A program made the position numbers and the translations under genes. DNA of 64,000 nucleotides from Gimesia maris (GTDB lineage: Bacteria > Planctomycetota > Planctomycetia > Planctomycetales > Planctomycetaceae): positions 2,185,001 through 2,249,000 of the forward strand of contig NZ_CP042910.1 of the NCBI RefSeq assembly GCF_008298035.1, read 5' to 3'. The notes below the pieces were generated by a model. That model was not told the origin of the DNA. It did not search any database and was given only the letters and a program-made list of their open reading frames with translations. How positions within the stretch are numbered: position 1 is the first letter of the stretch; every line of letters starts with the position of its first letter. Positions 1 through 8,296 of the stretch are shown here, piece after piece.

Positions 1-428
1 GGGTTTTTTTACGCGCATCTCTAGTTACTCGACATCTGAGCTCTCCTGCTACTTACTCGTTAACACTTAATCACGCATTCGAATCAATGCACTCTGAAGT
101 GATGTCTTTTTGATGAGAAACTTCCTGCTAGGATTGCGACTCAACAGGTAGCATGTTACGATTCTAATAAAGAAGTAAAGTTAAGAAAGAAGAACGTGCT
201 TGCTTTTCTTTCTACGTCTATGACCAATCAATGAGGTTCTGGAAATCACCGTTTCTCCCACCTTTTTCCCTAGTTTGACTGTGGTAATAGAAACTGCAGT
301 AAAACAGACTCCGGGAATGTGCCGAGACACATGCATTCAAACTGATTTCCTCACATAACAGATCTGTAAACGTAACCGCTCAGATTCCGTACATTGATTG
401 CGTTCTGCTTTAGTCCCAGGAGTTCTTT
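1..428. other. Intergenic leader, no gene seen
   Basis: No convincing open reading frame on either strand. An A/T-rich imperfect hairpin (arms 184-193 and 204-213, 10-nt loop) followed by pyrimidines could end a gene lying to the left, but this is weak. The last bases hold the ribosome binding site AGGAG (418-422) of the next gene. Confidence 0.5.
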
Positions 429-1394
429 GTGTTTGATTTTTCGTCTAGTAAACGTGGATTTACCCTAATTGAGTTGCTGGTCGTAATTGCCATCATCGCC
501 ATTTTAATTGCCCTCCTGCTTCCTGCCGTACAACAGGCGCGTGAAGCAGCCCGCCGGAGTACCTGTAAAAATAATTTGAAACAGTTAGGGTTAGCATTCC
601 ATAACTATCATGATACTCACCGTGTCTTGCCTCCTGCAGCAATCAATCCCGGTAGTGCAAAATGCACCTCTGTCTTTCCGACTAATAATATAATGAATCA
701 TACCTGTTACCAGATGTTGCTCCCATTTCTGGATCAGGCACCATTATACAATCTTTACAACTGGTCGATTCCCAGTGGTTCGGCAATGCATTCCAGTTGT
801 GGACACACACCACCTGCGGCTACATCAAATCAATTTAATTTGATTGGCGCGAATCTACCTGTTTTTCTCTGCCCTTCAGACAGTGGAACACCGATCGGGA
901 CGGAAACCAGTTCGACATACTATTCGAATGGTGCACACCGCACGAGTTACGGTGTTGCCGCGAATCAATACGATTCCGATAAAGCATCCTCCTTTCAGGG
1001 AGACACATATGCACAAAAAGGTGTGCTCGGTCTGAATGGTTCTGCCAGAATCTCGGCAATAACAGACGGAACCAGTAATACGGTTTTGCTGATCGAAACT
1101 CCTCTTTTGAAAACGACCAGTGGATCTGATACTTATGTAGGCTTTGGTCCTTTCTGGGATACTTTTACACATACCCATTTTATTCGACCTACCGGTCAGG
1201 GAATTAACCGACCTCGGAATGCTGCTTACAGTCAGCGGGTGTATGGGTGGGGAGCAGGAAGCTTTCACGTCGGTGGAGTCCACATTCTGCTGGGAGATGG
1301 TGCAGTCCGCTTCCTGAGTGAAAATGCAAATATGACCGCTGTTGTCCAGGCACTGATTTCTGCCAGGGGTGGCGAAGTGATTGGCGAATTCTAA
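429..1394 (+). CDS. DUF1559 domain protein with prepilin-type N-terminus
   Basis: A 321-residue protein of the planctomycete-expanded DUF1559 family. The N-terminus has a type IV prepilin-like cleavage/methylation signal: a short basic leader, then [17 protein letters not shown], which continues as one hydrophobic helix to about residue 35. The C-terminus holds the family's H-x9-DG signature (H280, D290, G291). The start is a GTG placed 6 nt after AGGAG. Family members are thought to be exported, pseudopilin-like surface or periplasmic proteins; their exact role is not established. The small lipoprotein gene that often accompanies this family lies just downstream, but a hairpin terminator between them suggests separate or attenuated transcription. 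Confidence 0.93.
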   Translation: MFDFSSSKRGFTLIELLVVIAIIAILIALLLPAVQQAREAARRSTCKNNLKQLGLAFHNYHDTHRVLPPAAINPGSAKCTSVFPTNNIMNHTCYQMLLPFLDQAPLYNLYNWSIPSGSAMHSSCGHTPPAATSNQFNLIGANLPVFLCPSDSGTPIGTETSSTYYSNGAHRTSYGVAANQYDSDKASSFQGDTYAQKGVLGLNGSARISAITDGTSNTVLLIETPLLKTTSGSDTYVGFGPFWDTFTHTHFIRPTGQGINRPRNAAYSQRVYGWGAGSFHVGGVHILLGDGAVRFLSENANMTAVVQALISARGGEVIGEF

Positions 1395-1413
1395 AATAAC
1401 ATCATTTATCAAA

Positions 1414-1454
1414 TTCCCGCTGTATCGTGAGAAGACGGAAGCAGCGGGGATTTT
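1414..1454 (+). terminator. Intrinsic terminator after DUF1559 gene
   Basis: A 9-bp stem (1414-1422 TTCCCGCTG with 1442-1450 CAGCGGGGA, one G-T pair) is followed directly by TTTT. It starts 20 nt after the stop codon of the DUF1559 gene. Confidence 0.7.
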
Positions 1455-1555
1455 GATTCAATAATCCCCAATCTTGCTAGTCGAATGATCGCATACATGG
1501 ATCATTATGAATTGATCCGTGGTTGGACGGGGAAAATATAGGGAAAGACAGAGTC

Positions 1556-1960
1556 ATGAAAATAATATCATTTGAAAAAAAAATCGTCTGCTGCCTGCTC
1601 GTTCTGGCAGGACTGACCGGCTGTTCCGGCGGACAGTCACTGCCTGACCTGACTAGTGTCACTGGAAGCGTAATGCTGGATGGCAGTCCGTTACCGTCTG
1701 CCAACGTTCTTTTTCAGCCTCAGGAGGGAAAAACCGCCTTTGCGATGACCGATGAAAACGGAAAATTTGAGCTGATGTATAACCAGGATTCAACGGGAGC
1801 CACTCCCGGCAGTTATACCGTCAAAATTTCGAAAGAGAAAAATCCGGAAGAACCTGGAAACGAACTGCTGCCCGCAAAATATAATGAGAAGTCAACTTTG
1901 AGCGCTGACGTCAAAGCCGATCAGGAAAACGATTTTCAGTTTGACCTGACCAGTAAATAA
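1556..1960 (+). CDS. Small lipoprotein with transthyretin-like (carboxypeptidase regulatory) domain
   Basis: A 134-residue secreted lipoprotein. From the ATG at 1556 there is a classic signal: lysines at 2, 8 and 9, a hydrophobic core, and a lipobox LTGC with C23 as the lipidated cysteine. The open frame extends upstream to 1523, but those extra 11 residues would bury the signal peptide, so I place the start at 1556. The mature part (about residues 35-110) has the beta-sandwich pattern of carboxypeptidase-regulatory/transthyretin-like domains (V-x-G-x-V-x-L-D-G, then T-D-x-x-G-x-F and P-G-x-Y-x-V). Such lipoproteins commonly sit next to DUF1559 genes in planctomycetes. Function is unknown; a structural envelope role is inferred. 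Confidence 0.85.
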   Translation: MKIISFEKKIVCCLLVLAGLTGCSGGQSLPDLTSVTGSVMLDGSPLPSANVLFQPQEGKTAFAMTDENGKFELMYNQDSTGATPGSYTVKISKEKNPEEPGNELLPAKYNEKSTLSADVKADQENDFQFDLTSK

Positions 1961-1985
1961 GTCGGTCTCATATCTGATTGAGCAG

Positions 1986-2026
1986 AAATCCGGATCAAGT
2001 TCCTCAGAGTTTTTTCCGGATTTTGT
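1986..2026 (+). terminator. Hairpin terminator between convergent genes
   Basis: Perfect 9-bp stem AAATCCGGA (1986-1994) with TCCGGATTT (2015-2023), flanked by T- and A-rich tracts on both strands. It lies between the lipoprotein gene and the convergent phosphatidyltransferase gene, whose stop codon is inside the loop, so it may act in both directions. Confidence 0.75.
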
Positions 2027-2636
2027 AAAAACCGGTAATCGATTTCCAGGCCAGGGGGAGTACGAACAGCCATAACAGGTAGTTCAAGGTGCCTGGCAGA
2101 AAATAAATATCAATGGGAATCCACGCATATACAAAAAAACGGGGCCGGACCAGCCAGCAGTAAGGAATCGCCAGCGAACAGCGAATCATGGCGAATACCA
2201 CGACCAGCGTGTAGAAAAACAGATATAGCCCCCCGGTGACTACATTGATGACATCATAATAAATCAGAGTAATGGTCGTGAAAGCTACGACCAGCTGGTC
2301 CGATGTGGTATCGGTAAATGATCCCCGATTTCCTGCCGTTCCCTGAAATCGGGCCAGGGGACCATCAATGCCGTCCAGCAGAACGTGCAGGAATAGTAAA
2401 CCGAACGACACCAGCCTCGCGGCTTCCCACGATTGCCCGAAGGTAAAACAGAAGCCGATTCCGCAAAGTAAAGATAAAAGGATCAGATGGTTGGGAGTAA
2501 TTCCCTGGATCGCAAACCATTTCAGCAGTGGAAGAAAAATCTGATGACGGCGAGACTGCGAAACGTCCATCAATGACTCTTCACCGCTTGAGTAGACTGA
2601 TACCTTGCTTTTAACGGTTTTATTCTGTGTGCACAT
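2004..2636 (-). CDS. CDP-alcohol phosphatidyltransferase family protein
   Basis: An integral membrane enzyme (210 residues) that would transfer a phosphoalcohol from a CDP-activated donor to an acceptor alcohol in phospholipid synthesis. The complete family signature D-x2-DG-x2-AR-x8-G-x3-D-x3-D is visible with D88, D91, A95-R96, G105, D109 and D113. These aspartates bind the metal ions and act in catalysis in known family members. Several hydrophobic helices surround it, consistent with the six-helix fold. Its substrate (glycerol phosphate, inositol, serine or other) cannot be told from sequence. The first 22 residues are polar; an internal Met23 start is possible because no ribosome binding site precedes 2636. 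Transcribed alone. Confidence 0.88.
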   Translation of the reverse strand: MCTQNKTVKSKVSVYSSGEESLMDVSQSRRHQIFLPLLKWFAIQGITPNHLILLSLLCGIGFCFTFGQSWEAARLVSFGLLFLHVLLDGIDGPLARFQGTAGNRGSFTDTTSDQLVVAFTTITLIYYDVINVVTGGLYLFFYTLVVVFAMIRCSLAIPYCWLVRPRFFVYAWIPIDIYFLPGTLNYLLWLFVLPLAWKSITGFYKIRKKL

Positions 2637-2894
2637 GTTAGTTGATTATCGAATGATTACAGCTTTTTTTATTCGATTGGCCCATTCCAAAAGGTGCTGT
2701 CTGATATCTCACATTGATAGAAAACAGCGGCGTTCGTTTTTTGTCTGAAAAATATTCAGAATCTGTACCGCAACTTTGGTTTGAAATGCCTTGAGATTTC
2801 TTAGGATTCCTTTTTATATGAGTCTGGTTTGATATGATAATGGATGATTTCTTACTGTGTGTTCATATTCAGTTTGCCAGATGAAGGAAAAGCC

Positions 2895-3830
2895 ATGAAC
2901 CTGAGGTGGATCAATTCTAATTGTGTGAGAATATCAGGCGGATTATTTAGTTTGATGCTGGTATCCAGTCTTTGTGCAACAGGTTGGACTGCAGACCCAG
3001 AAAAAACGAGCATGTTTCCGGTGCTCTTGCAAAAACGTGTGGAGAATCAGGCTGGCAAATCTCACACCGTTAAAGAATCGGTTTACTGGAAACCGGAGCA
3101 AACTGCAATTATTGTCTGCGATATGTGGGATGATCATACCTGCAAGCAGGCCGCCAGGCGTGTTGCCGAGATGGCTCCGCATATGAATAAAACTCTGAAG
3201 GCGGCCCGTAAAAAGGGGGTTTTTATTATCCATGCTCCCAGCGGTCGTATGAATTTTTATGATGGGACTCCCGAGCGTCAACGTGCCCTTGATGCTCCCT
3301 TTGCAGAAGCACCGCTCGATTTTAAGTGGAAATACTGGAATGATGAAAAAGAAGGAGCGCCGTTGCCGTTTGTCCGGGCAGGCGGTTGTGGCTGTAAAGT
3401 AAACTGCAAAGGCTGGGAACCCGATGAAGCTGGTTTGCGGCATTGGAAAGGTGAAAAAATTCCCTGGACCCGACAGATTAAAACTATCGAGATTGCCAAC
3501 GAGGACGCCATCAGCGATAACGGCCAGGAGATTTACAATCTGCTGGAAGTAAAGGGAATTAAAAATGTGGTCCTGATGGGAGTCCACACCAATCTGTGTG
3601 TCTGCGGCCGACCTTTCGGGTTACGTCAGATGGTGTATCAGGGGAAAAATGCTGTTCTCTGCCGTGATCTGACCGACTCCCTGTTTCAGCAGAATAATCC
3701 CCCTATCAGTCATTTTCGTGGAACCGAACTGGTTATCGAACACATCGAGATGAAAATCTGTCCCACGATCACCTCTACCACATTTACTGGTAAACCGGCA
3801 TTCCGTTTTGATGAAACTGCGACGCATTGA
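2895..3830 (+). CDS. Exported isochorismatase-fold cysteine hydrolase
   Basis: A 311-residue protein of the isochorismatase-like hydrolase superfamily (nicotinamidase, N-carbamoylsarcosine amidase). The start at 2895 is preceded by AAGGAAA and gives an N-terminal signal peptide, probably cleaved after W-T-A33; the longer frame from 2844 is unlikely. Superfamily features: catalytic aspartate D76 in IIVCDMWDDH, and the nucleophile C235 in GVHTNLCVCG after a V-V-L-x-G strand. Between them lies a cysteine-rich insert (C165, C167, C171) that is unusual for the family and could form disulfides or bind metal. Export and this insert set it apart from cytoplasmic nicotinamidases. It lies 100 bp before a symporter and creatininase pair, which suggests amide or ureide breakdown (inferred). 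Confidence 0.85.
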   Translation: MNLRWINSNCVRISGGLFSLMLVSSLCATGWTADPEKTSMFPVLLQKRVENQAGKSHTVKESVYWKPEQTAIIVCDMWDDHTCKQAARRVAEMAPHMNKTLKAARKKGVFIIHAPSGRMNFYDGTPERQRALDAPFAEAPLDFKWKYWNDEKEGAPLPFVRAGGCGCKVNCKGWEPDEAGLRHWKGEKIPWTRQIKTIEIANEDAISDNGQEIYNLLEVKGIKNVVLMGVHTNLCVCGRPFGLRQMVYQGKNAVLCRDLTDSLFQQNNPPISHFRGTELVIEHIEMKICPTITSTTFTGKPAFRFDETATH

Positions 3831-3930
3831 AGTCAGAGTACTCGTACTCAGGGTAAATTTCGCTGGCCATTCAGCAGCGAGAAGATTCGCTGTACCTGTT
3901 TAAAAAAATCATTTTAGAACTGACTGCAAG

Positions 3931-5562
3931 ATGCATTCGCTCGATTACGGTGTCATTCTGGCCTATCTGTTGTTTTCGATTGGGTTGGGTATTTATTTCG
4001 GCCGCAACCAGTCGCGCCAGGAATTCTTCGCAGCCGGGAATTCCATGGGTTGGCTGCCGGTGGGGCTGAGTGTGATGGCCACCCTGTTTTCCGCAAACAG
4101 TTTTGTCATGTATCCCTCGATTGCTTACGGCAGTGGACTCAGGATCAGTCTGTTTCTGATAGCCATTTCATTGATGGCTCCACTGGTTCTCTGGGTATTT
4201 ATTCCCGTTTATGCACGGCTGAAGTGTCAAACGGCGTATGAATATCTGGAAAGACGGTATCACGTTTCCGTTCGTTCCCTTGCCAGCGGGCTATTTATTT
4301 TTCTACGCATCGGCTGGATGGCTTCTGCAACTTATGCTGCTTCCGTTGTGCTGGCGAATGTCATGCAGGTCGATCAGGTAACAGTCATCGTGGTGCTGGG
4401 GGTTGTCTCGATTTTTTATACAATGCTCGGTGGACTGCGGGCGGTCATGTGGACTGACGTGTTACAGTTTTTTATCTTCAGCCTGACGATCTTATTGACA
4501 CTCGGGCTGATTTTGAACCAGACGGAGGGGGGCGTATCAGGGATGTGGTCGACCTATTTTGAAGGTCGGGATAATGTCCTCATTGATTTTACACCTTCGA
4601 TGACTTTGGAGTATGGCAGTTGGGCCCTGTTGATTGGCCTGTTTCTGGAGGGATTGTCTGCGTTTGGTGCAGATCAGGTGGCTGTTCAGCGTTACATCTC
4701 TGCCCGCTCTGAAAAAACATCACAAATTGGTTTCTCAATTAATATCCTGGGAATGTGGATTGTTGTTCCTGGATTGCTGGCGATTGGAGTCGGTCTGTAT
4801 TCTCATTATCAACAGTTTCCCGAGGAAATCGTCTCTGTACTGACGACCGAACTGAATGGAGAACTGCCTGACTGGAGATCCGGAGACGGGATGACGATTC
4901 CTGAATATTATGCATCCTATCCCCCATATGTGGCTGAGGATATCCGGGCCTTAAACAAACAGGATGAAGCGCTGCCGCAATATGTTCGTCTCCATTTTCC
5001 ACCTGGGGTAGTCGGTTTATTTCTAGTGGCATTAATGGCGGCAGTGATGTCCAGCATCGATTCAGGAATTCATTCTGTGACGACGGCGCTGATGGTCGAT
5101 TTTCGAGATCGTCATTTCGCGCATTGGAAACCGGAAAATAATATGATCGAAATGTTGCAGGATCGCGCACTGGTGGTGCTGATTGGAATCCTTTCAATTT
5201 TTCTTGCCTGCAATGTCGGTGAGATGGGAGATGTGTTTGCCATCGGGAAAAAGATGACTGCTGGCTTTGGCGGTCCCTTGCTGGCTGTATTTATCCTGGC
5301 ACTCTTTTGCAAAAACTCAACGACCGTTGGCGTGATGACCGGAGCGCTTTCGGGAGCATTGATTACAATTTCCCTGATGTATCTGGCGGCAGACTGGTTT
5401 TCTGTCTGGTTCTGGCCGATTGGTTTTGGTCTGACAATGCTGATTGGCCTGGTTGTCAGTCTGTTAACTGCGAAAACGAAGCCGCATGCTGGTGAAGAAT
5501 CGCTCACTTATTGGAATGTGATCCACGGAAATTTCAAGAATCCCCAGGATACCGGAGAGTAG
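3931..5562 (+). CDS. Sodium:solute symporter (SSS family)
   Basis: A 543-residue multi-pass inner membrane transporter of the SSS family, about 13 predicted helices, with the family's N-terminal pattern (helix 1, then G-R-N-Q-S-R-x-E-F-F-A-A-G-x-S-M-G-W). The conserved MSSIDSGIHSVTTAL segment around residues 375-390 matches the helix 8 region that helps bind sodium. A hydrophilic insert of about 50 residues around 305-355 separates helices. The stop is 7 nt before the creatininase-family gene, so the two are almost certainly co-transcribed. The substrate is unknown; the partner enzyme suggests a cyclic amide, creatinine-like compound or other small nitrogenous solute. Confidence 0.92.
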   Translation: MHSLDYGVILAYLLFSIGLGIYFGRNQSRQEFFAAGNSMGWLPVGLSVMATLFSANSFVMYPSIAYGSGLRISLFLIAISLMAPLVLWVFIPVYARLKCQTAYEYLERRYHVSVRSLASGLFIFLRIGWMASATYAASVVLANVMQVDQVTVIVVLGVVSIFYTMLGGLRAVMWTDVLQFFIFSLTILLTLGLILNQTEGGVSGMWSTYFEGRDNVLIDFTPSMTLEYGSWALLIGLFLEGLSAFGADQVAVQRYISARSEKTSQIGFSINILGMWIVVPGLLAIGVGLYSHYQQFPEEIVSVLTTELNGELPDWRSGDGMTIPEYYASYPPYVAEDIRALNKQDEALPQYVRLHFPPGVVGLFLVALMAAVMSSIDSGIHSVTTALMVDFRDRHFAHWKPENNMIEMLQDRALVVLIGILSIFLACNVGEMGDVFAIGKKMTAGFGGPLLAVFILALFCKNSTTVGVMTGALSGALITISLMYLAADWFSVWFWPIGFGLTMLIGLVVSLLTAKTKPHAGEESLTYWNVIHGNFKNPQDTGE

Positions 5563-5569
5563 ATTTCAC

Positions 5570-6322
5570 ATGAAATATGCGGAAATGACAGCTGTCGAAC
5601 TGAAAAATATATCTCGCGAGGAGACTCTGGTCATTCTGCCGATCGCTGCTGTCGAACAGCATGGACCACACATGCCAACCGGTACGGATGACATTATCTG
5701 TACTGCAGTCGCAGAAAAAGTGGAAGAACGACTTAAAGAAAAAATCGTACTTTTACCAACGCTCTGGCTGGGGGCCAGTCAGCATCACCTGCGCTGGGGA
5801 GCTACGTTGACGTCCCGGGTAGAAAACTATGAGACGCTACTTTGTGAAATATGCGAATCACTGCTGAAGGATGGATTTCGCCGTGTCATGATCTTGAACG
5901 GTCATGGTGGGAATATTGGTCCCATGCAGATTGCTCTGCGACGCCTGCAGGTTGATTTTCCTAATTGTCAATTGCTGGCAGCATCTTACTGGTCGATTGC
6001 TGAAGAAGAAATCGCTTCTGTGATGCAAGGTGACTGCAAAACAGTCGGGCATGCCTGCGAAGCGGAAACCTCACTGATTATGTATCTGCGACCGGAACTG
6101 GTTCGAAGTGCCAGGGTGGAAAATTTCGATGATTATGCCCCCGACGTGGTTGATGGCGTTTATGTCTGTCGCGACATGTTCCAGCGGACCAGTGCGGGGG
6201 CAACCGGTCGTCCCGATCTGGCCAGTGCAGAAAAGGGGGACAAGATGTTTTCGCAGATCGTTAAACGTGTCTCTGATGTGATCGGGCATCTGACAGAAGA
6301 ACCGCTCTCCAATTATCCCTGA
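5570..6322 (+). CDS. Creatininase family metal-dependent amidohydrolase
   Basis: A 250-residue cytoplasmic enzyme of the creatininase family, which hydrolyses cyclic or linear amides with two metal ions. Metal-site motifs are present: E29-x-H31 in AAVEQHGPH, D40 in TGTDD, H112 in NGHGGN, and the H-A-x-x-x-E-T-S motif (H161, E166). The usual glycine of the last motif is cysteine here (C163). The family includes creatinine amidohydrolase and enzymes of riboflavin/F420 and mycofactocin pathways, so the exact substrate is open. It is the second gene of a pair with the symporter, 7 nt downstream. Confidence 0.9.
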   Translation: MKYAEMTAVELKNISREETLVILPIAAVEQHGPHMPTGTDDIICTAVAEKVEERLKEKIVLLPTLWLGASQHHLRWGATLTSRVENYETLLCEICESLLKDGFRRVMILNGHGGNIGPMQIALRRLQVDFPNCQLLAASYWSIAEEEIASVMQGDCKTVGHACEAETSLIMYLRPELVRSARVENFDDYAPDVVDGVYVCRDMFQRTSAGATGRPDLASAEKGDKMFSQIVKRVSDVIGHLTEEPLSNYP

Positions 6323-6355
6323 CTTGATCCGCTCCGTTGATGACCAGTCGGGAGA

Positions 6356-7306
6356 CTATTGGGGAAAATCGTTGGTATCAAAACGATTCATTTCCAGTGC
6401 CGCCTGCCGGTCCAGGCTGGAAGCGCCGACCTTTGTTGTGAATCCGATAACACAGTTTTTTCTCTGAAGGATTTCGAGAGTGTCTGCATTGTATGCACCA
6501 TAAGGATAACACATGATCCAGTTTCTCGTGGGGGCGCCGACATTGGTGAGAAACTGAAGTGAGCGGTCAATTTCCTGTTCCTGGGTGTCAGCAGCGACGG
6601 CATTCAACCAGAAATGATGGTAGGTATGGCTGCCAACATACATGCCGGATCGCACCAGTTCCTCAATTTCCGCTGCCGTCATGTAAAGTTCTTTGCTGAA
6701 CTCTGCTTCAGACTTTTCCACATATTTTTCAAACAGTTGTCTGGTTATTTCCGTTCGTAATTCGAAAGGAAGTTCTCTTTGCAGCATTCGCTTGATGTAG
6801 ATGATCTCAGCAGGATCGTAGCGACCTGGTTGGGCCAGTCTGGAAATATGCTGTTCAATAAATGATTCTGAAAAATCTCTGGCTCGCAGTTCATCATTTA
6901 GATCGTTAAAGAGGCGATTGGTGTCAGTCGCTGATGCCAGAATGAAATGGATGGCATTCACATCCAGCAGGCTGTTCTCTTCAACTGGTCGGGCGGGAGG
7001 AAAAAAACACCCGCTGATTTTGCGTTTCATTAATTCTGGAAACACAAAGTCAAAGTGATCCCGATAGCCATCATCAAAGGTAAGCAGACAGGCCTTTTCA
7101 GGGAAGTCTGCCGATTCGCCGGTAATGTACGCGATTAACTGTTCTGCCGAAATGAATTCGTACTGACTGCCGAGGTAATCCAGTTGCCTTTTGAAACCAG
7201 CAAATTCAAGCCCCTTGATGCCGGGGTACCGGGAATTTTTGATTTCCCGGACATAGTGATACATGACGGTGGTCAAGTCGCCCGGTTTCTGCATGCTCGC
7301 ATCCAT
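6356..7306 (-). CDS. Polysaccharide deacetylase family protein (NodB-like)
   Basis: A 316-residue protein with the NodB homology fold. The first catalytic motif TFDDG is at residues 76-80 and the metal-binding S-H-T-Y-H-H motif is near residue 230. No signal peptide is visible, so it probably acts in the cytoplasm on a nucleotide- or lipid-linked glycan, as in some O-antigen loci. The ATG overlaps the stop of the methyltransferase gene by one base (TAATG), so translation is coupled. It is the last gene of a three-gene minus-strand unit next to the glycan locus. Substrate unknown; it would remove N- or O-acetyl groups from a sugar. Confidence 0.87.
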   Translation of the reverse strand: MDASMQKPGDLTTVMYHYVREIKNSRYPGIKGLEFAGFKRQLDYLGSQYEFISAEQLIAYITGESADFPEKACLLTFDDGYRDHFDFVFPELMKRKISGCFFPPARPVEENSLLDVNAIHFILASATDTNRLFNDLNDELRARDFSESFIEQHISRLAQPGRYDPAEIIYIKRMLQRELPFELRTEITRQLFEKYVEKSEAEFSKELYMTAAEIEELVRSGMYVGSHTYHHFWLNAVAADTQEQEIDRSLQFLTNVGAPTRNWIMCYPYGAYNADTLEILQRKNCVIGFTTKVGASSLDRQAALEMNRFDTNDFPQ

Positions 7307-8187
7307 TACTGGTTGACAGCCTCAATCACATAAGAAGAAGAGTAGGGAACAAGGCGATGATTTGTGATCATATTATCTGATGCAAATCGTGCTACTTCTT
7401 TATGGATCGTGAAAACCTCGCTGTTTTCCATCACATTGACAGGGAATGGATGGAAATGGACAGGGAAAACAGAGGTGACGCTGAATCCTGCACGTTCGAT
7501 TTTGCTGGCCAGGTCACTGGGAGTGAACTGGTATCTTGTATCAACGCCGATTCCCGTTAATGGATGAGTATCGGGTTGTACATATTCGGCTTTCAGATTT
7601 CTGATACATTCAATGGCTTCATCCTGGGATTCGCTGGTATGAAACGCAACGGCTTCTTCAATCAGTGAATCGAGAGTTCCCAGTTCTTTTTCGATGTTTG
7701 TGAATTGATTCATGGAATGAACATTAAACAGTCTGTTACGAGATCCAATTGCAATCGAGCCTCCGGGATTACAAATGGATTTCAAAAGCTGCAGGAATTC
7801 GTCGAGTTGTTCCAGAGAGATATATTCAATAAAGCCTTGGGCACTGATAACGTCAAAACTCTGATCACTCTCAAAATTGAAAACAGAACCGCAGATAAAT
7901 TCTGCAGACGCTGAGGTGTTCTCATTATTCTTTCTGGCAATCTCAATCATGTCTTCTGCAAAATCAAGTCCCAGTGAGTTCCAACCATTCGTCGATGCTT
8001 CAATGGCTAACTGTCCGGTGCCACAACCGACATCGAGTAAGGCCGATCCTGTCGGATATTTTTTCATTGTTTCCATCACTGCCTGATGGCGGTTATGAAT
8101 CGTGCTGAAAACTTCATCTTCAGCCTTAATTTGCCATTCCTTCGCATGTGATTTGAAAAAACGATATGTCTGATCTTGCTGTGACAT
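7306..8187 (-). CDS. Class I SAM-dependent methyltransferase
   Basis: A 293-residue Rossmann-fold methyltransferase. The SAM-binding glycine motif LLDVGCGTGQL is at residues 50-60, followed by the acidic end of strand 2 (LGLDFAEDMIEIA). No membrane segment. Its stop overlaps the start of the deacetylase gene by one base. With that gene and the upstream GT-B-like gene it forms a unit divergent from the asnB-like gene, so methylation of a surface glycan sugar is the likely job (inferred from context only). Confidence 0.88.
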   Translation of the reverse strand: MSQQDQTYRFFKSHAKEWQIKAEDEVFSTIHNRHQAVMETMKKYPTGSALLDVGCGTGQLAIEASTNGWNSLGLDFAEDMIEIARKNNENTSASAEFICGSVFNFESDQSFDVISAQGFIEYISLEQLDEFLQLLKSICNPGGSIAIGSRNRLFNVHSMNQFTNIEKELGTLDSLIEEAVAFHTSESQDEAIECIRNLKAEYVQPDTHPLTGIGVDTRYQFTPSDLASKIERAGFSVTSVFPVHFHPFPVNVMENSEVFTIHKEVARFASDNMITNHRLVPYSSSYVIEAVNQ

Positions 8188-8296
8188 AGATACTTCCTGT
8201 CAGAAATCTATTATGTAAGTTCGAGTACCAGTTTGTGAAACAGTACTGTGTATTGGATTTTCGGGATTGGACTGTTTCCAACTGTTCCAATAATAA

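Noticed and set aside
876..1412. Minus-strand 178-aa frame opposite the DUF1559 gene
   Set aside because: Fully antisense to a gene with clear family signatures; composition not protein-like.
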